Assembly: GCF_003428625.2 (NCBI RefSeq)
Contig: NZ_QVQT02000008.1
Location: 71,420 to 135,419, forward strand
Direction: 5' to 3'
From: Paracidobacterium acidisoli
GTDB taxonomy: Bacteria; Acidobacteriota; Terriglobia; Terriglobales; Acidobacteriaceae
DNA length: 64,000 nt
The notes below the pieces were generated by a model. The model ran no database searches and had not been told where the DNA came from. It was given only the letters and a program-made list of their open reading frames with translations. This document shows positions 1 to 8,329 of this stretch, piece after piece (the first letter of the stretch is position 1; every line of letters begins with the position of its first letter). The position numbers were made by a program, and so were the translations under genes.

Positions 1-1916
1 CGCTCCGGCGAGATGCCGAACACTTTGATCGAGCTGCCCACCTCATTCGATGAGACAAAGCGCGTGTAGACATAAAAGGACGTGTCTTCGACTCCCTTGG
101 CCATAACGGGACCGGTGAGCTGCTGAAATTTGAGCGTGAAGTAGAGCTCGCGCGGATCGATGTCCGCTCCGCTGCGGCCGTGCAGCAGCAGCGTGTTTTT
201 GAGGAAGTCGAAGGCAGTCGCATCCACTTCGGGGTTTTTCTGTCTGGCGCGCGCGACGGCCCTTTCGATCACCGCGCGATCGTGTTCCGTGTATTTGCCG
301 CGGTCGTCGACATACGTGCGGTAAACAGGGAAGCAGGCGATGGTCTCGCGAATAGCGGCTTCGAGAATGTTGTCGGTGAAATCGCGCGCGCGCCGCTCGG
401 TTGCGGCAAGCTGGCTGAGCAGATTGGTGAGCACGTAGACCTCGCTTGAAAGCGAGTTCTGCATGATATTCAGCTTGGAGCGATAGATGATGTCGTCGGG
501 ATCGGATTTGCCGTCCGTAAGTTTGGCGTAAAAGTCGGTGAAACGCTTCTCGTTCTGCGACTGAATGAAGATCTGATTGCTGAAATGTACGAAGTCGTAG
601 CCCGAGGTGCCGAGCACGGGCCAGCCCTGCGGCAGAGACTCCTTCGGCTCGAGGATCTTTTCCACGACGACGTAGAACGGCCCGCGCACGGTATTCCAGT
701 CGTAGCCGCGCACCGATTCGCGAATGCTTTTTTCGATTCCGTTCGGCGACAGCTCTCCCTGCGGCGATTGGCCGCCGCACTGGCTGGCCACATACAGAAG
801 CTGCAGGCGGATGAGGTACTGGCGCGGATTGAAGAGTCCGTCGGCATGGTCGATGCGGAATCCGGTGGCCTGTCCGCGCGCCATCATTCTGCGGATCAGG
901 CAGTGCGTGGCGGCAAAGACCTCCGGGTTCTCCATGCGCAGGCCGGCGAGATCGTTGATGTCGAAGAAGCGGCGGTAATTGATCTCTTCGGCCGATACCT
1001 TCCAGAACGCGAGCCGGTAGGGCTGCTGCTCGAGCAGCTCATGGAGGCGGTCGAAGCTGCGTGTGTCGCCTTCGACGCCATTGATCTTCGCGATGGCCCG
1101 CGCCAGTATGGGCTGCATCTCGTCGCTCAGCAGCATCTCGCGCAGCCTGGGCCTCAGCTCGCCCAGCTGCTCGCGGCGCTGCGCGGTGAGAGCGGTGTCG
1201 GTCGTGGCGTGTGGAGGAATATGCGCGAGCTCGCGCAGCAGATCCCGAAAGTCCTGCGGCACGCCGAGATCGTCATATTCATTTTCGGGAAAGATGACGG
1301 GCAGCGACCGCGGGGCCACCGGCATGCGGTGGTCGTAGTAATCGACGCGGAACTGGCCGTTTTCCATGGCAATCTGAATGTGCCGGCTCTCCAGCTCTTC
1401 GCCGTACTGGCTGCCGAGGATGGGCAGCAGCAGCTTGTCCTTCATGTCCTCCTTGAGCGGCGTCCAGTCGATGTCGAAGTATTCGGCGTATTGCGAAGAG
1501 CGGCCGTTCTGAAGCACGTCCTGCCACCAGATGGAGTCGTTGCCGATGCCCATATGGTTCGGCACGATGTCGATCAGCAGGCCCATTCCGAGCTCATGCA
1601 GAGTGGAGGAGAATATTTCGAAGGCCTCATCCCCGCCCAGCTCGCTGTTCAGGCGGTCGTGCCGCGTCACATCGTATCCGTGCATGCTGCCGGGCCGCGC
1701 TTCGAAGATGGGCGACGTGTAGCAGTCGCCGATGCCGAGCTGCTTCAGATAAGGCAGCACGCTCTGCGCGTCGGCAAAGGTGAAGCCGCGATGCAGCTGC
1801 AGCCGGTAGGTCGACCGGGGAGCGCGCGCCTGGCCGTGCAGGGTCCGGAGGATGCAGTCTTTGCTCTGCGAGAGTTCTTCCGCCATAGGCTGAGTCCGTG
1901 TTCTCCTGTTTGCCAT
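1..1916 (-). CDS. treY: Malto-oligosyltrehalose synthase (TreY), 3' end outside window
   Basis: TreY is the GH13 enzyme that converts the reducing-end glucose of malto-oligosaccharides to an alpha,alpha-1,1 linkage, so TreZ can release trehalose. It is cytoplasmic. About 638 codons are visible and the frame is still open at base 1, so the C-terminus is missing. Visible GH13 motifs are IVPNHMG (region I), GFRIDHADGL (region II, nucleophile Asp) and VVVEKIL (region III, acid Glu). The segment LGTSGYDF is typical of TreY rather than ordinary amylases, and the N-terminus begins with the usual STYRLQLHRGFTF strand. Two in-frame ATGs are possible, at 1916 and 1886. I chose 1916, but AGGAG at about -15 of the 1886 start makes that one nearly as likely. 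treZ would be expected just outside the window. Confidence 0.93.
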   Translation of the reverse strand, partial: MANRRTRTQPMAEELSQSKDCILRTLHGQARAPRSTYRLQLHRGFTFADAQSVLPYLKQLGIGDCYTSPIFEARPGSMHGYDVTRHDRLNSELGGDEAFEIFSSTLHELGMGLLIDIVPNHMGIGNDSIWWQDVLQNGRSSQYAEYFDIDWTPLKEDMKDKLLLPILGSQYGEELESRHIQIAMENGQFRVDYYDHRMPVAPRSLPVIFPENEYDDLGVPQDFRDLLRELAHIPPHATTDTALTAQRREQLGELRPRLREMLLSDEMQPILARAIAKINGVEGDTRSFDRLHELLEQQPYRLAFWKVSAEEINYRRFFDINDLAGLRMENPEVFAATHCLIRRMMARGQATGFRIDHADGLFNPRQYLIRLQLLYVASQCGGQSPQGELSPNGIEKSIRESVRGYDWNTVRGPFYVVVEKILEPKESLPQGWPVLGTSGYDFVHFSNQIFIQSQNEKRFTDFYAKLTDGKSDPDDIIYRSKLNIMQNSLSSEVYVLTNLLSQLAATERRARDFTDNILEAAIRETIACFPVYRTYVDDRGKYTEHDRAVIERAVARARQKNPEVDATAFDFLKNTLLLHGRSGADIDPRELYFTLKFQQLTGPVMAKGVEDTSFYVYTRFVSSNEVGSSIKVFGISPE

Positions 1917-2120
1917 CGGCGCAGTGTATCGCTTTCATGCGGGCAGGGCATTCTGCAGACGGCGCAGAGCCCGCATGAAAGAGAGTTTCCGATGTCCGGC
2001 AAGCACGATCTGCCGCACTCCCTGAGATGCTTCGGAATGCAGAGCAGACGAATGACGTCCGATGTTCGCGGACGGCTCAGGGTTGTTTCAGCGAGGGTTC
2101 AGACCTTCTTCGTGGTCTTC

Positions 2121-2633
2121 TCAGACAAAGTGATCGCCGTCGGCGGCGGCATGCGCCTCGGGCTGCTTTTTGCGCATGACATCGAAGAATGCCTTCAGAC
2201 CATTCACCGCTCCGGCGACGTGCCGCAGCGGCGTGGATACGGCACTCTGCACCGCAGCCGAGGCATCGACCACGGTGTTCAGGGTTCCGGTCATCATCTC
2301 GTTCATGCGCTCGGCCTGGGCCTGGGTGAGGTTCAGAATTTCGTCCACGGTTTCGCTGGCGTGATTGGCCTGATGGCGGAGCAGATGGCTGGCTTCCAGA
2401 AGATTGTCGGCGGTGACCCTCAGTTTGGGAGACAGATCTTCCACCAGATGCTGTGTGCTGCTGAGAATGGGGCCGAGTTTTTCTTCCGTTCTTTCCGCGA
2501 ACTGCTGCATCTTGTGGAAGGATTTCCTTACCGAAAGAAAGATGCCAAGCAGCACCAGCGCCTGCAACAGCACGCCGATCGCGGTTACAACGGTGAAGAG
2601 GATGTAAACAATCTCTGGTACGTGCGTCTGCAT
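2121..2633 (-). CDS. DUF948-like membrane-anchored coiled-coil protein
   Basis: The protein is 170 residues. Residues about 8-32 form one hydrophobic segment (IVYILFTVVTAIGVLLQALV), followed by a long heptad-rich helical region with repeats such as TEEKLGPILSSTQHLVEDL and ETVDEILNLTQAQAERM. This resembles DUF948 and MCP-type helical proteins anchored by an N-terminal membrane helix. The function of such proteins is unknown. It lies upstream of treY and downstream of a YtxH gene on the same strand. YtxH and DUF948 genes are often neighbours in Gram-positive bacteria, which supports the family call. The ATG at 2633 is preceded only by a weak GGCGGAA, so the start is moderately certain. Confidence 0.7.
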   Translation of the reverse strand: MQTHVPEIVYILFTVVTAIGVLLQALVLLGIFLSVRKSFHKMQQFAERTEEKLGPILSSTQHLVEDLSPKLRVTADNLLEASHLLRHQANHASETVDEILNLTQAQAERMNEMMTGTLNTVVDASAAVQSAVSTPLRHVAGAVNGLKAFFDVMRKKQPEAHAAADGDHFV

Positions 2634-2781
2634 TTCCGCCCCTGATTCATGACATCACCGCAGCCGGTCCACAGTCCTGTCAGGACTTTCTTTCCCGCTG
2701 CAGGCGACTCCTCCCGTTCCGGCGCTTCTGCGGCCCGTTTCGCTTTTACCCAAACAGGCCGCGCGCGGCGGAAGGTGGAAT

Positions 2782-3189
2782 TTACGACTGATACGACGGA
2801 TCGGATGGTGCAGGCGCAGCGGCGCTGCTGCGGTAAGCGTCCCGGCCGGCCTCGACCGCAGCCGAAACCTTGCCTGCCTGCTCATCGACAAACTGCCGCC
2901 CCTGGCTGACAAACTCATCCCACTGCGCGCGGCCGCGCTCGACGTAATCCTTGCCGCGGTCGACATAATCGTTGACCTGATCGCGCCCACGATCGACGAT
3001 CGTACTGACCTGGTCGGCCGCTTCACGGCTGCGCTGCTTCAGATACTCCGTGCCCTCACGCGCACCGGAGAGAATCTCTTCCCGGGTTTCGCGGCCCGAC
3101 TTCGGGGCATACAGCACACCGATCAGAGCGCCGAGGCTGAGCCCGGCAAGAAACCAGCTAAACCCACTGGACTGTTTTTCTTCCGACAT
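2782..3189 (-). CDS. YtxH domain-containing protein
   Basis: A 135-residue protein with an N-terminal glycine-rich transmembrane helix (FLAGLSLGALIGVLYAPKSG) that is the YtxH (Gvp36-like) signature. The rest is a charged amphipathic helix with an 11-residue-like periodicity (DRGRDQVNDYVDRGKDYVERG), similar to LEA-type helices. YtxH proteins are associated with general stress responses in Bacillus, but no biochemical activity is established. A good AAGGAG lies upstream of the ATG. The gene probably precedes the DUF948-like gene in a transcript. The Ala/Pro-rich C-terminus looks disordered. Confidence 0.8.
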   Translation of the reverse strand: MSEEKQSSGFSWFLAGLSLGALIGVLYAPKSGRETREEILSGAREGTEYLKQRSREAADQVSTIVDRGRDQVNDYVDRGKDYVERGRAQWDEFVSQGRQFVDEQAGKVSAAVEAGRDAYRSSAAAPAPSDPSYQS

Positions 3190-3365
3190 TGCTTTTCTCC
3201 TTCCGCTTTGCTGTCGTCCCCGAAAAACCGGATGGTACCAAAACGGGCCCCGAGGGGCAAATAAACACCTGTGAGAGAGATGCGCCGGAGACGTGTTGTG
3301 CTGCCAGCGCCGGAGTGGAAAGCGGTGGATCGCCGCGCATCGCGATCATGTCTGCGCGCAATAAG

Positions 3366-4361
3366 TTACAGGCCGCCAGGGCGTGTCTGGCGATGATCCC
3401 ACACCATGGCGTCGAAGGTGTGGGTTTCCACAAAGCCAAGACGCTCATAGAGCGCCGCGGCGTTCGTATTGGATGCCGTAACGGTGAGGGTGAGCGTATG
3501 AAAACCGCGCTTCTTCAGGTTCGCGGCGCAGTCGCGCAGCATGATCTCTCCCAGGCCGAGGCCGCGGTAGCTTTTGGCCACGCACACCTGGGTAACGTGT
3601 CCCACGTCGCCGCGGACGCGGGAGCAGAGCAGCACGCCGGCCGGCTCCTGTTGCCCGGCTTTGAGAAGAATGCGCGAGCCCTCCGGATCGAACATGCCGC
3701 AGCCGGGAAAGCGCACGATGTTGTGGAGAAAGCGCAGCGATCCGGCGGTGGAGCGGTACTGATCGTTGATGTGGCTGTCGAGATGGCCCTGGTACGCCTG
3801 GGAGATCAGATGTCCGGTCGGCACGAAGTCCTCGTCTTTCCAGGGGCGCATGGTCATGCCGGCAAGCAGAAGGCGGCTTGCCGTCTGCGGCTCGATGCGC
3901 TCGAGCGAAAGCTCCATGAACATGCGGCGATGCACCTCAAAGCCGGCATGGTGGAAGATTTCGGCGTGCAGCCCGTGCGGATGCAGCAGAAGCTGCGACT
4001 CGATCCGGTCGATGCCGGGGGTGTTCTGCAGCATCTCCAGCAGATGGCGCAGAAGCTGCTGCTCGATCTCGGCCGCGGTGGCGCCGCTGCGGGGCGCGTC
4101 GAGCGCGAAGACGTCGCCGATGACGGCCTTGTTGTCTTCGTACACGCAGAAAATGTAGCCGGAGATACGGCCGTTCTCGACGGCGACGAAGCCCGGCAGC
4201 ACGCGCGAATCGAGATACTGCAGCAGCAGATCGGCGGAGGCGCGGTAATCCCAGTGCAGCCGCTCGCTCCACACGCAGCTTTCCGCATCGAGCAAAGGGC
4301 GCAGGCTGCCGGCAGAAAAGTGGCGAAGATCGAAGATCTCGAGTTGGAGCGCCGGAGTCAT
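3366..4361 (-). CDS. GNAT family N-acetyltransferase, probably two-domain
   Basis: A 331-residue protein, about twice the length of a single GNAT domain. The C-terminal half (about 170-325) has the acetyl-CoA-binding motif A as VTQVCVAKSYRGLGLGEIML and the motif B segment NTNAAALYERLGFVETHTF. The N-terminal half (about 20-160) has a similar alternation of strands and helices (GFVAVENGRISGYIFCVY) and may be a degenerate GNAT copy that helps recognise substrate. The substrate cannot be read from the sequence. The gene follows the glycosyltransferase at 4450-6222 on the same strand, separated by an inverted repeat, so it may or may not share its promoter. Confidence 0.82.
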   Translation of the reverse strand: MTPALQLEIFDLRHFSAGSLRPLLDAESCVWSERLHWDYRASADLLLQYLDSRVLPGFVAVENGRISGYIFCVYEDNKAVIGDVFALDAPRSGATAAEIEQQLLRHLLEMLQNTPGIDRIESQLLLHPHGLHAEIFHHAGFEVHRRMFMELSLERIEPQTASRLLLAGMTMRPWKDEDFVPTGHLISQAYQGHLDSHINDQYRSTAGSLRFLHNIVRFPGCGMFDPEGSRILLKAGQQEPAGVLLCSRVRGDVGHVTQVCVAKSYRGLGLGEIMLRDCAANLKKRGFHTLTLTVTASNTNAAALYERLGFVETHTFDAMVWDHRQTRPGGL

Positions 4362-4384
4362 TTCAGAGCAGAGAGCTCAGAGCA

Positions 4385-4431
4385 CAGGGCTCAGGCTGCG
4401 CCGTCCGATTCGTCCGGCACTCTGAGCCCTG
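4385..4431. repeat. Inverted repeat in spacer, 10-bp arms
   Basis: CAGGGCTCAG (4385-4394) and CTGAGCCCTG (4422-4431) are exact reverse complements separated by 27 bases. They sit in an 88-base spacer rich in CTCAGAG-type words, between two minus-strand genes. There is no T-tract on either strand, so it is not a convincing intrinsic terminator. It may be a small dispersed repeat or a decayed hairpin. Confidence 0.55.
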
Positions 4432-4449
4432 AGAACTGAAAATAATCTT

Positions 4450-6222
4450 TTATTGTCTGGCCGCAACCTCGTAAATGACCAGGTTCTGAGCAGGATACGT
4501 GAAAAGAGGTTCGTATGTCCGCCCCTTCAGTAATGGAGCCAGCTTATCGATAAAGGATTCACGAACGACGAGCAGGTGCTGCTCATTCGGCACGCCATCC
4601 TCATCGTAGTCGATCACCTTGCGATCGCGGTAGAAGGAGAGCCCATACTCCATATCCCGGCGGACGCGATAGACAGCGACCGTGCTGCCGGGGCCGGGCG
4701 GGTCGATCCGGTTCAGAATCCGGGCCAGCGGCCGCGCCGAAAAGGTCATGTCGATCAGAGTGATCGTCCGCTTGGTGGCCGGAACCGCGCCGACGCCAAA
4801 GACCGGACCCACGCCGAAGAGGAACAGAATCAGCACGATCATAGGGGTCATGGTGGCGATGCGCAGCCGTTTTACGCCGAAGCGGGCCACGGTGATCAGG
4901 ATAAAGACGGCGGCGGCGAATCCGGTCAGCCCGCCGGCGATCAGCGCCGAGCCGGGCGGCAGCTGCTCGGGATTTCTGAGATGCAGCGGCAGCAGCAACA
5001 CGAAGGCGGTCAGCAGGCCGGTGAGCACGGCATGCGTGATCAGCAGCCAGGGCTTCAGCCCGCGCTCGCGGATGCGGTTCAGATAATCGCCGGTAAGAAT
5101 GGTCAGCGGCGGAACCGAGGGCAGAATGTAGCCGGGCAGCTTGGACTGCGAGAGGGAAAAGAAGACGATGGGAATGAGCGCCCAGAGCACCAGGAATTCG
5201 GGGAAGGCGTCTCCGGCGCGGATGTGGCCCATGTAACGGTTCTTCGCGCGCCGTGCCTTCCACTCGTTGATCGACTCGCGGACGGCGTCGGCAAAGGCGG
5301 TGATGGCGATGACTGCCCAGGGAGTAAGGGCAAGAATCACGACCGGGAGGTAGAACCAGAAGTCGTGCTCATGCTCGAAGCGGTTGGTGGCGAAGCGCTC
5401 CAGATTATGTTCGAGGAAGAAGACGCGGAGGAAGTTCGGGTTCCGCTTCTGCACCGCGATGAACCACGGCAGCACCATCGCGAAGTACAGCGCCATCCCC
5501 GGCCACCACACGCTGCGCCGGATGATGGACCACTCTCGCCGCAGCGCGGCGAAGGCCACGATGATGAGCACCGCCAGAAACGGAGCGACCGGTCCCTTGG
5601 CCAGGGTGGCGGCGCCGACAAAGAAATAGAGATCGAAGAGCCAGAACTTGCTGTCCGTCTCATACCAGGCATACCAGCCCAGCATGCCGATGCAGAAGGG
5701 CGCGGCCAGCTGCATGTCGGTCGAAGCGCCGCGCGCGAAGCTGAGAATGCCGGCGCAGGAGGCGGTGATCAGCGCCGCATCGAGCTGTCCGCCGTTGCGG
5801 AAGCGCCGGATATGCAGGTAGATCAGGACGATGAGCGTGAAGGCGAAGCTGGTGGAGGGCAGACGCGCCGCCCAGTCGTGCACGCCGAACTCGCGGAAGG
5901 AAAACATGGCGCGCCAGTAATAGAGCGCGGGCTTTTCAAGCCAGGGATGTCCCCACAGAATGGGGGTGATGAAGTCGCGGCGGTGCAGCATCTCGCGCGC
6001 CACCTGCGCGTAACGCGGCTCGTCGGCGCCCACCAGGCCGAGGCCGTCTCCGCCAAAGATGGGGACCAGTCCATAAAAGAGGAAAAAGGCCGTAAGGACG
6101 AAAAGTGTTCCCGCTTCCAGTACTGTGCCCACGACCGGAAAACGTGTCGAGAGGCTGGAGGGGCTGTAGCGAAGGATCCGCTTAGCCGCGGAGTTTTCTG
6201 CTTGATTTGATTTCTCAGCCAC
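4450..6222 (-). CDS. ArnT/PMT-type glycosyltransferase family 39 membrane protein
   Basis: A 590-residue polytopic membrane protein of the PMT_2/ArnT (GT39/GT83, GT-C fold) group. These enzymes move a sugar from a polyprenyl-phosphate donor to lipid A, protein or glycan on the outer face of the inner membrane. The key first-loop motif DEPRYAQVAREML, with its catalytic acidic residue, is present at about 80-92, followed by a TPILWGHPWLEKPALYYW segment typical of the family. About a dozen hydrophobic helices follow, and a soluble C-terminal domain (about 480-590) with YEPLFTYPAQNLVIYEV. The start is GTG at 6222. Sugar and acceptor are unknown, so I do not name it arnT. Confidence 0.85.
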   Translation of the reverse strand: MAEKSNQAENSAAKRILRYSPSSLSTRFPVVGTVLEAGTLFVLTAFFLFYGLVPIFGGDGLGLVGADEPRYAQVAREMLHRRDFITPILWGHPWLEKPALYYWRAMFSFREFGVHDWAARLPSTSFAFTLIVLIYLHIRRFRNGGQLDAALITASCAGILSFARGASTDMQLAAPFCIGMLGWYAWYETDSKFWLFDLYFFVGAATLAKGPVAPFLAVLIIVAFAALRREWSIIRRSVWWPGMALYFAMVLPWFIAVQKRNPNFLRVFFLEHNLERFATNRFEHEHDFWFYLPVVILALTPWAVIAITAFADAVRESINEWKARRAKNRYMGHIRAGDAFPEFLVLWALIPIVFFSLSQSKLPGYILPSVPPLTILTGDYLNRIRERGLKPWLLITHAVLTGLLTAFVLLLPLHLRNPEQLPPGSALIAGGLTGFAAAVFILITVARFGVKRLRIATMTPMIVLILFLFGVGPVFGVGAVPATKRTITLIDMTFSARPLARILNRIDPPGPGSTVAVYRVRRDMEYGLSFYRDRKVIDYDEDGVPNEQHLLVVRESFIDKLAPLLKGRTYEPLFTYPAQNLVIYEVAARQ

Positions 6223-6323
6223 AGTTCCGCGTTATACCGTTCCTTTTCGGTTATGTGCCGGCGGTGCGGACGATGGCAGACAATCTGCCACCGGACAGTT
6301 ACGTGGAAAACGGTATCAGGCTA

Positions 6324-7433
6324 TCAGATCGACTCGCCGAATGCGCGGCCCCCGGCTGTTCCTGCGCCATCGTGCGCGGAAATCTGCATTTTCCGGCGCA
6401 GCGTGTCCAGAATAAGCACCATCGCTTCGGGCAGCGGTCCTTCGAGCGTGCAGCCGCTGGCGTGCTCGTGGCCGCCGCCGCCGAACATCTCGGCAATGCC
6501 GGCCACATTGATGGTGGGGCCTTTGCTGCGCAGAGAGAGCCGCACCTGCCCGTCGCTGAGCTCGCGGAGAAATACGGCTACATCCACGCCCGCGATGCCG
6601 ATGGCATAATTCACGATTCCCTCGCAGTCCTCTTCCGCCGCTCCGGCGCGCAGCATGTTTTCGCGGGTGACCCAGAGCCATGCCAGCCGGCCCTCGCGCT
6701 GCAGACTGGAGAGCGCCGCGCCGAGCAGCAGCATCTTGGATGCGGGATTGGAGAAATAAACATGGCGGGCGATGTCGGCGGGATCGGCTCCGTGCCGGAC
6801 CAGCTCGCGGGCCAGCTCAAAGGTATGCGCGTCGGTGCCGTCGTAACAGAACGAGCCGGTATCGGTGAGCACGGCGGTGTAGAGGCAGGTGGCCATCTCG
6901 GCATTGACCGGGACGCCGAGGAGCCGGGCCAGCTCGTAGACCATCTCGGCTACGGCGCTCGCCCTGGTGTCGATCCAGTTCACGTCGCCGAAGGCGCGGC
7001 CGCTGACGTGATGGTCGATATTGATGAGGAAGCGGTCCTCGAGGCCATGCAGACGCGACCGCTCGATGCCGTCGCACTCCAGCAGAATGACGGCGTCGTA
7101 GTCGCCCTCGACACAGCCCGTCTGCCGTATGGTCTGCGCGCAGGGCAGCCCCCAGTAGATGAGCGGCACCGGATCGCAGGAGACAAGATCCACCTGTTTG
7201 CCGAGCTGCTGCAGCATCATGCCGCAGGCCAGCATCGAGCCGATGGCGTCTCCATCGGGCCGGGCGTGCGCCGATACAAGAAAGCGCTGCCGCGCCAGTA
7301 CCGCGTCCCCGACTTCGTGAATATTGTGACGTGTCTGCATCGTTTCTTCGACGCCATTCCGGTATGCGAAACCGTCAGGCAGCTTCCCCGCGGTCCCGGC
7401 ATCCGGCCGTTTACTCCCGGCTGCCTGTTCCAT
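6324..7433 (-). CDS. nrnA: DHH-DHHA1 phosphoesterase, NrnA-like oligoribonuclease/pAp phosphatase
   Basis: NrnA degrades short RNA oligonucleotides and dephosphorylates 3'-phosphoadenosine 5'-phosphate in the cytoplasm. From the chosen ATG at 7433 the product is 369 residues, slightly longer than the usual ~320-340. DHH-family motifs are visible: AHARPDGDAIGS (motif I), ILLECDGIERS (motif II Asp), INIDHHVSGRAFGDVNW (motif III), and the DHHA1 signature GGGGHEHASGCTL near the C-terminus. The ATG overlaps the end of rbfA by 23 bases, indicating translational coupling. A second ATG (MQTRHNIHEVG, about 31 codons in) would also leave all motifs intact. RbfA followed by NrnA is a widely conserved order. 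Confidence 0.92.
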   Translation of the reverse strand: MEQAAGSKRPDAGTAGKLPDGFAYRNGVEETMQTRHNIHEVGDAVLARQRFLVSAHARPDGDAIGSMLACGMMLQQLGKQVDLVSCDPVPLIYWGLPCAQTIRQTGCVEGDYDAVILLECDGIERSRLHGLEDRFLINIDHHVSGRAFGDVNWIDTRASAVAEMVYELARLLGVPVNAEMATCLYTAVLTDTGSFCYDGTDAHTFELARELVRHGADPADIARHVYFSNPASKMLLLGAALSSLQREGRLAWLWVTRENMLRAGAAEEDCEGIVNYAIGIAGVDVAVFLRELSDGQVRLSLRSKGPTINVAGIAEMFGGGGHEHASGCTLEGPLPEAMVLILDTLRRKMQISAHDGAGTAGGRAFGESI

Positions 7434-7791
7434 GCTTCTTTTTCGTCCGGCCCAGCAGCTCATCGATGCGGGCCTTCAGCTTGTCGGAGCGGTCGACATG
7501 GAAGGTCAGATCGGGCACGTGGCGCACGCCCATGCGCTCCAGCAGCTCATGCCGGATGTATCCGCGGGCGGCCATCAGCCCCTCGAGCGTGTTGTTCTCC
7601 TCCTCCGGTCCGCCGTCTACCGCAACATAAATTACGGCGGATTTGCCTCCGGGATTCAGCACGACCTGGCTGATATAGGCGAAGCTGATGCGGGGATCGG
7701 ACAGCTCACCCTCGATCATCGCTCCGATCTCTTCTCTCAGCGTCTCCGCCACGCGGTCCTGATGGTACTTCCGAGCCCTCTGTTCCGGCAT
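7411..7791 (-). CDS. rbfA: Ribosome-binding factor A
   Basis: RbfA is a KH-fold factor that binds the 5' helix region of 16S rRNA during late 30S maturation and cold adaptation. The 126-residue length is normal. Diagnostic features are the N-terminal RVAETLREEIGAMIEGELSDPR helix, YISQVVLNPGGKSAVIYVAV, and RGYIRHELLERMGVRHVPDLTF, which carries the conserved R...VPxL/IxF element. It lies between ylxP and nrnA, its usual partners in the infB neighbourhood, although infB itself is not adjacent here. Confidence 0.96.
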   Translation of the reverse strand: MPEQRARKYHQDRVAETLREEIGAMIEGELSDPRISFAYISQVVLNPGGKSAVIYVAVDGGPEEENNTLEGLMAARGYIRHELLERMGVRHVPDLTFHVDRSDKLKARIDELLGRTKKKHGTGSRE

Positions 7792-7907
7792 ACTCCAGCA
7801 TCCTTGTATGGTTAAACGATTGAGAATATCAGACGGGACGCCGCGAAAATCACAAAAGTGAGGAGCGGCGAAGAAAATGTGCTGAGATGAAAATCGGCGG
7901 ATTCCGG

Positions 7908-8213
7908 CTAATCAGCAGCGCCTTCCAGAAACTCCCACCAGGCCTCGGTGATGGTAGCCCCAAGATCGTTGGCGATGCGCGTCGCGGCGTCTTCAACCTG
8001 CCGCATCAGGCCGGTCAGATAGTCGCGTGAGCCGGAGATGGCGGCAACGCCGAGCGTGGCCGACTGCCAGGTGACGGCCTCGTCGAGCTCGGCCACCGAG
8101 ATATTGAAGCCGTGCGCCAGCTTTTCTTTAAGGCTGCGCACCACCTGGCGCCGGTCCTTGAGCGACTGCGCGTGCTCGATGCGCAGCTCGATGGTCATGG
8201 AAGCAACAGGCAT
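7908..8213 (-). CDS. ylxP: DUF503 / YlxP family protein
   Basis: A 101-residue single-domain DUF503 protein. Family marks are the start MTIELRIEHAQSLKDRRQVVRSLKEKL (LK.KR..V..L..KL pattern), FNISVAELDE, WQSATLGVAAISG and the closing LEFL-like EAWWEFLEG. DUF503 proteins are small ferredoxin-like-fold proteins encoded beside rbfA, and a role in ribosome function is suspected from context only. It is 116 bases upstream of rbfA on the same strand. A divergent plus-strand gene starts about 117 bases from its 5' end, so a two-way promoter region is likely at 8214-8329. Confidence 0.9.
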   Translation of the reverse strand: MPVASMTIELRIEHAQSLKDRRQVVRSLKEKLAHGFNISVAELDEAVTWQSATLGVAAISGSRDYLTGLMRQVEDAATRIANDLGATITEAWWEFLEGAAD

Positions 8214-8329
8214 AAGGCGCTGTGACCATGCTATCGCGCCGCAGCGGCGACCTGCCCGTGATTTGTCCGCTACAATCAGTCGTTCGCCGGGAGGGCGGAG
8301 GCAAATACCCGTCTTCTGCGCAGAAAACG

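Noticed and set aside
585-2645. 686-codon open frame on the plus strand
   Set aside because: It is antisense to treY, whose GH13 motifs are clear on the minus strand; the plus translation has no domain and is an effect of GC-rich codon bias.
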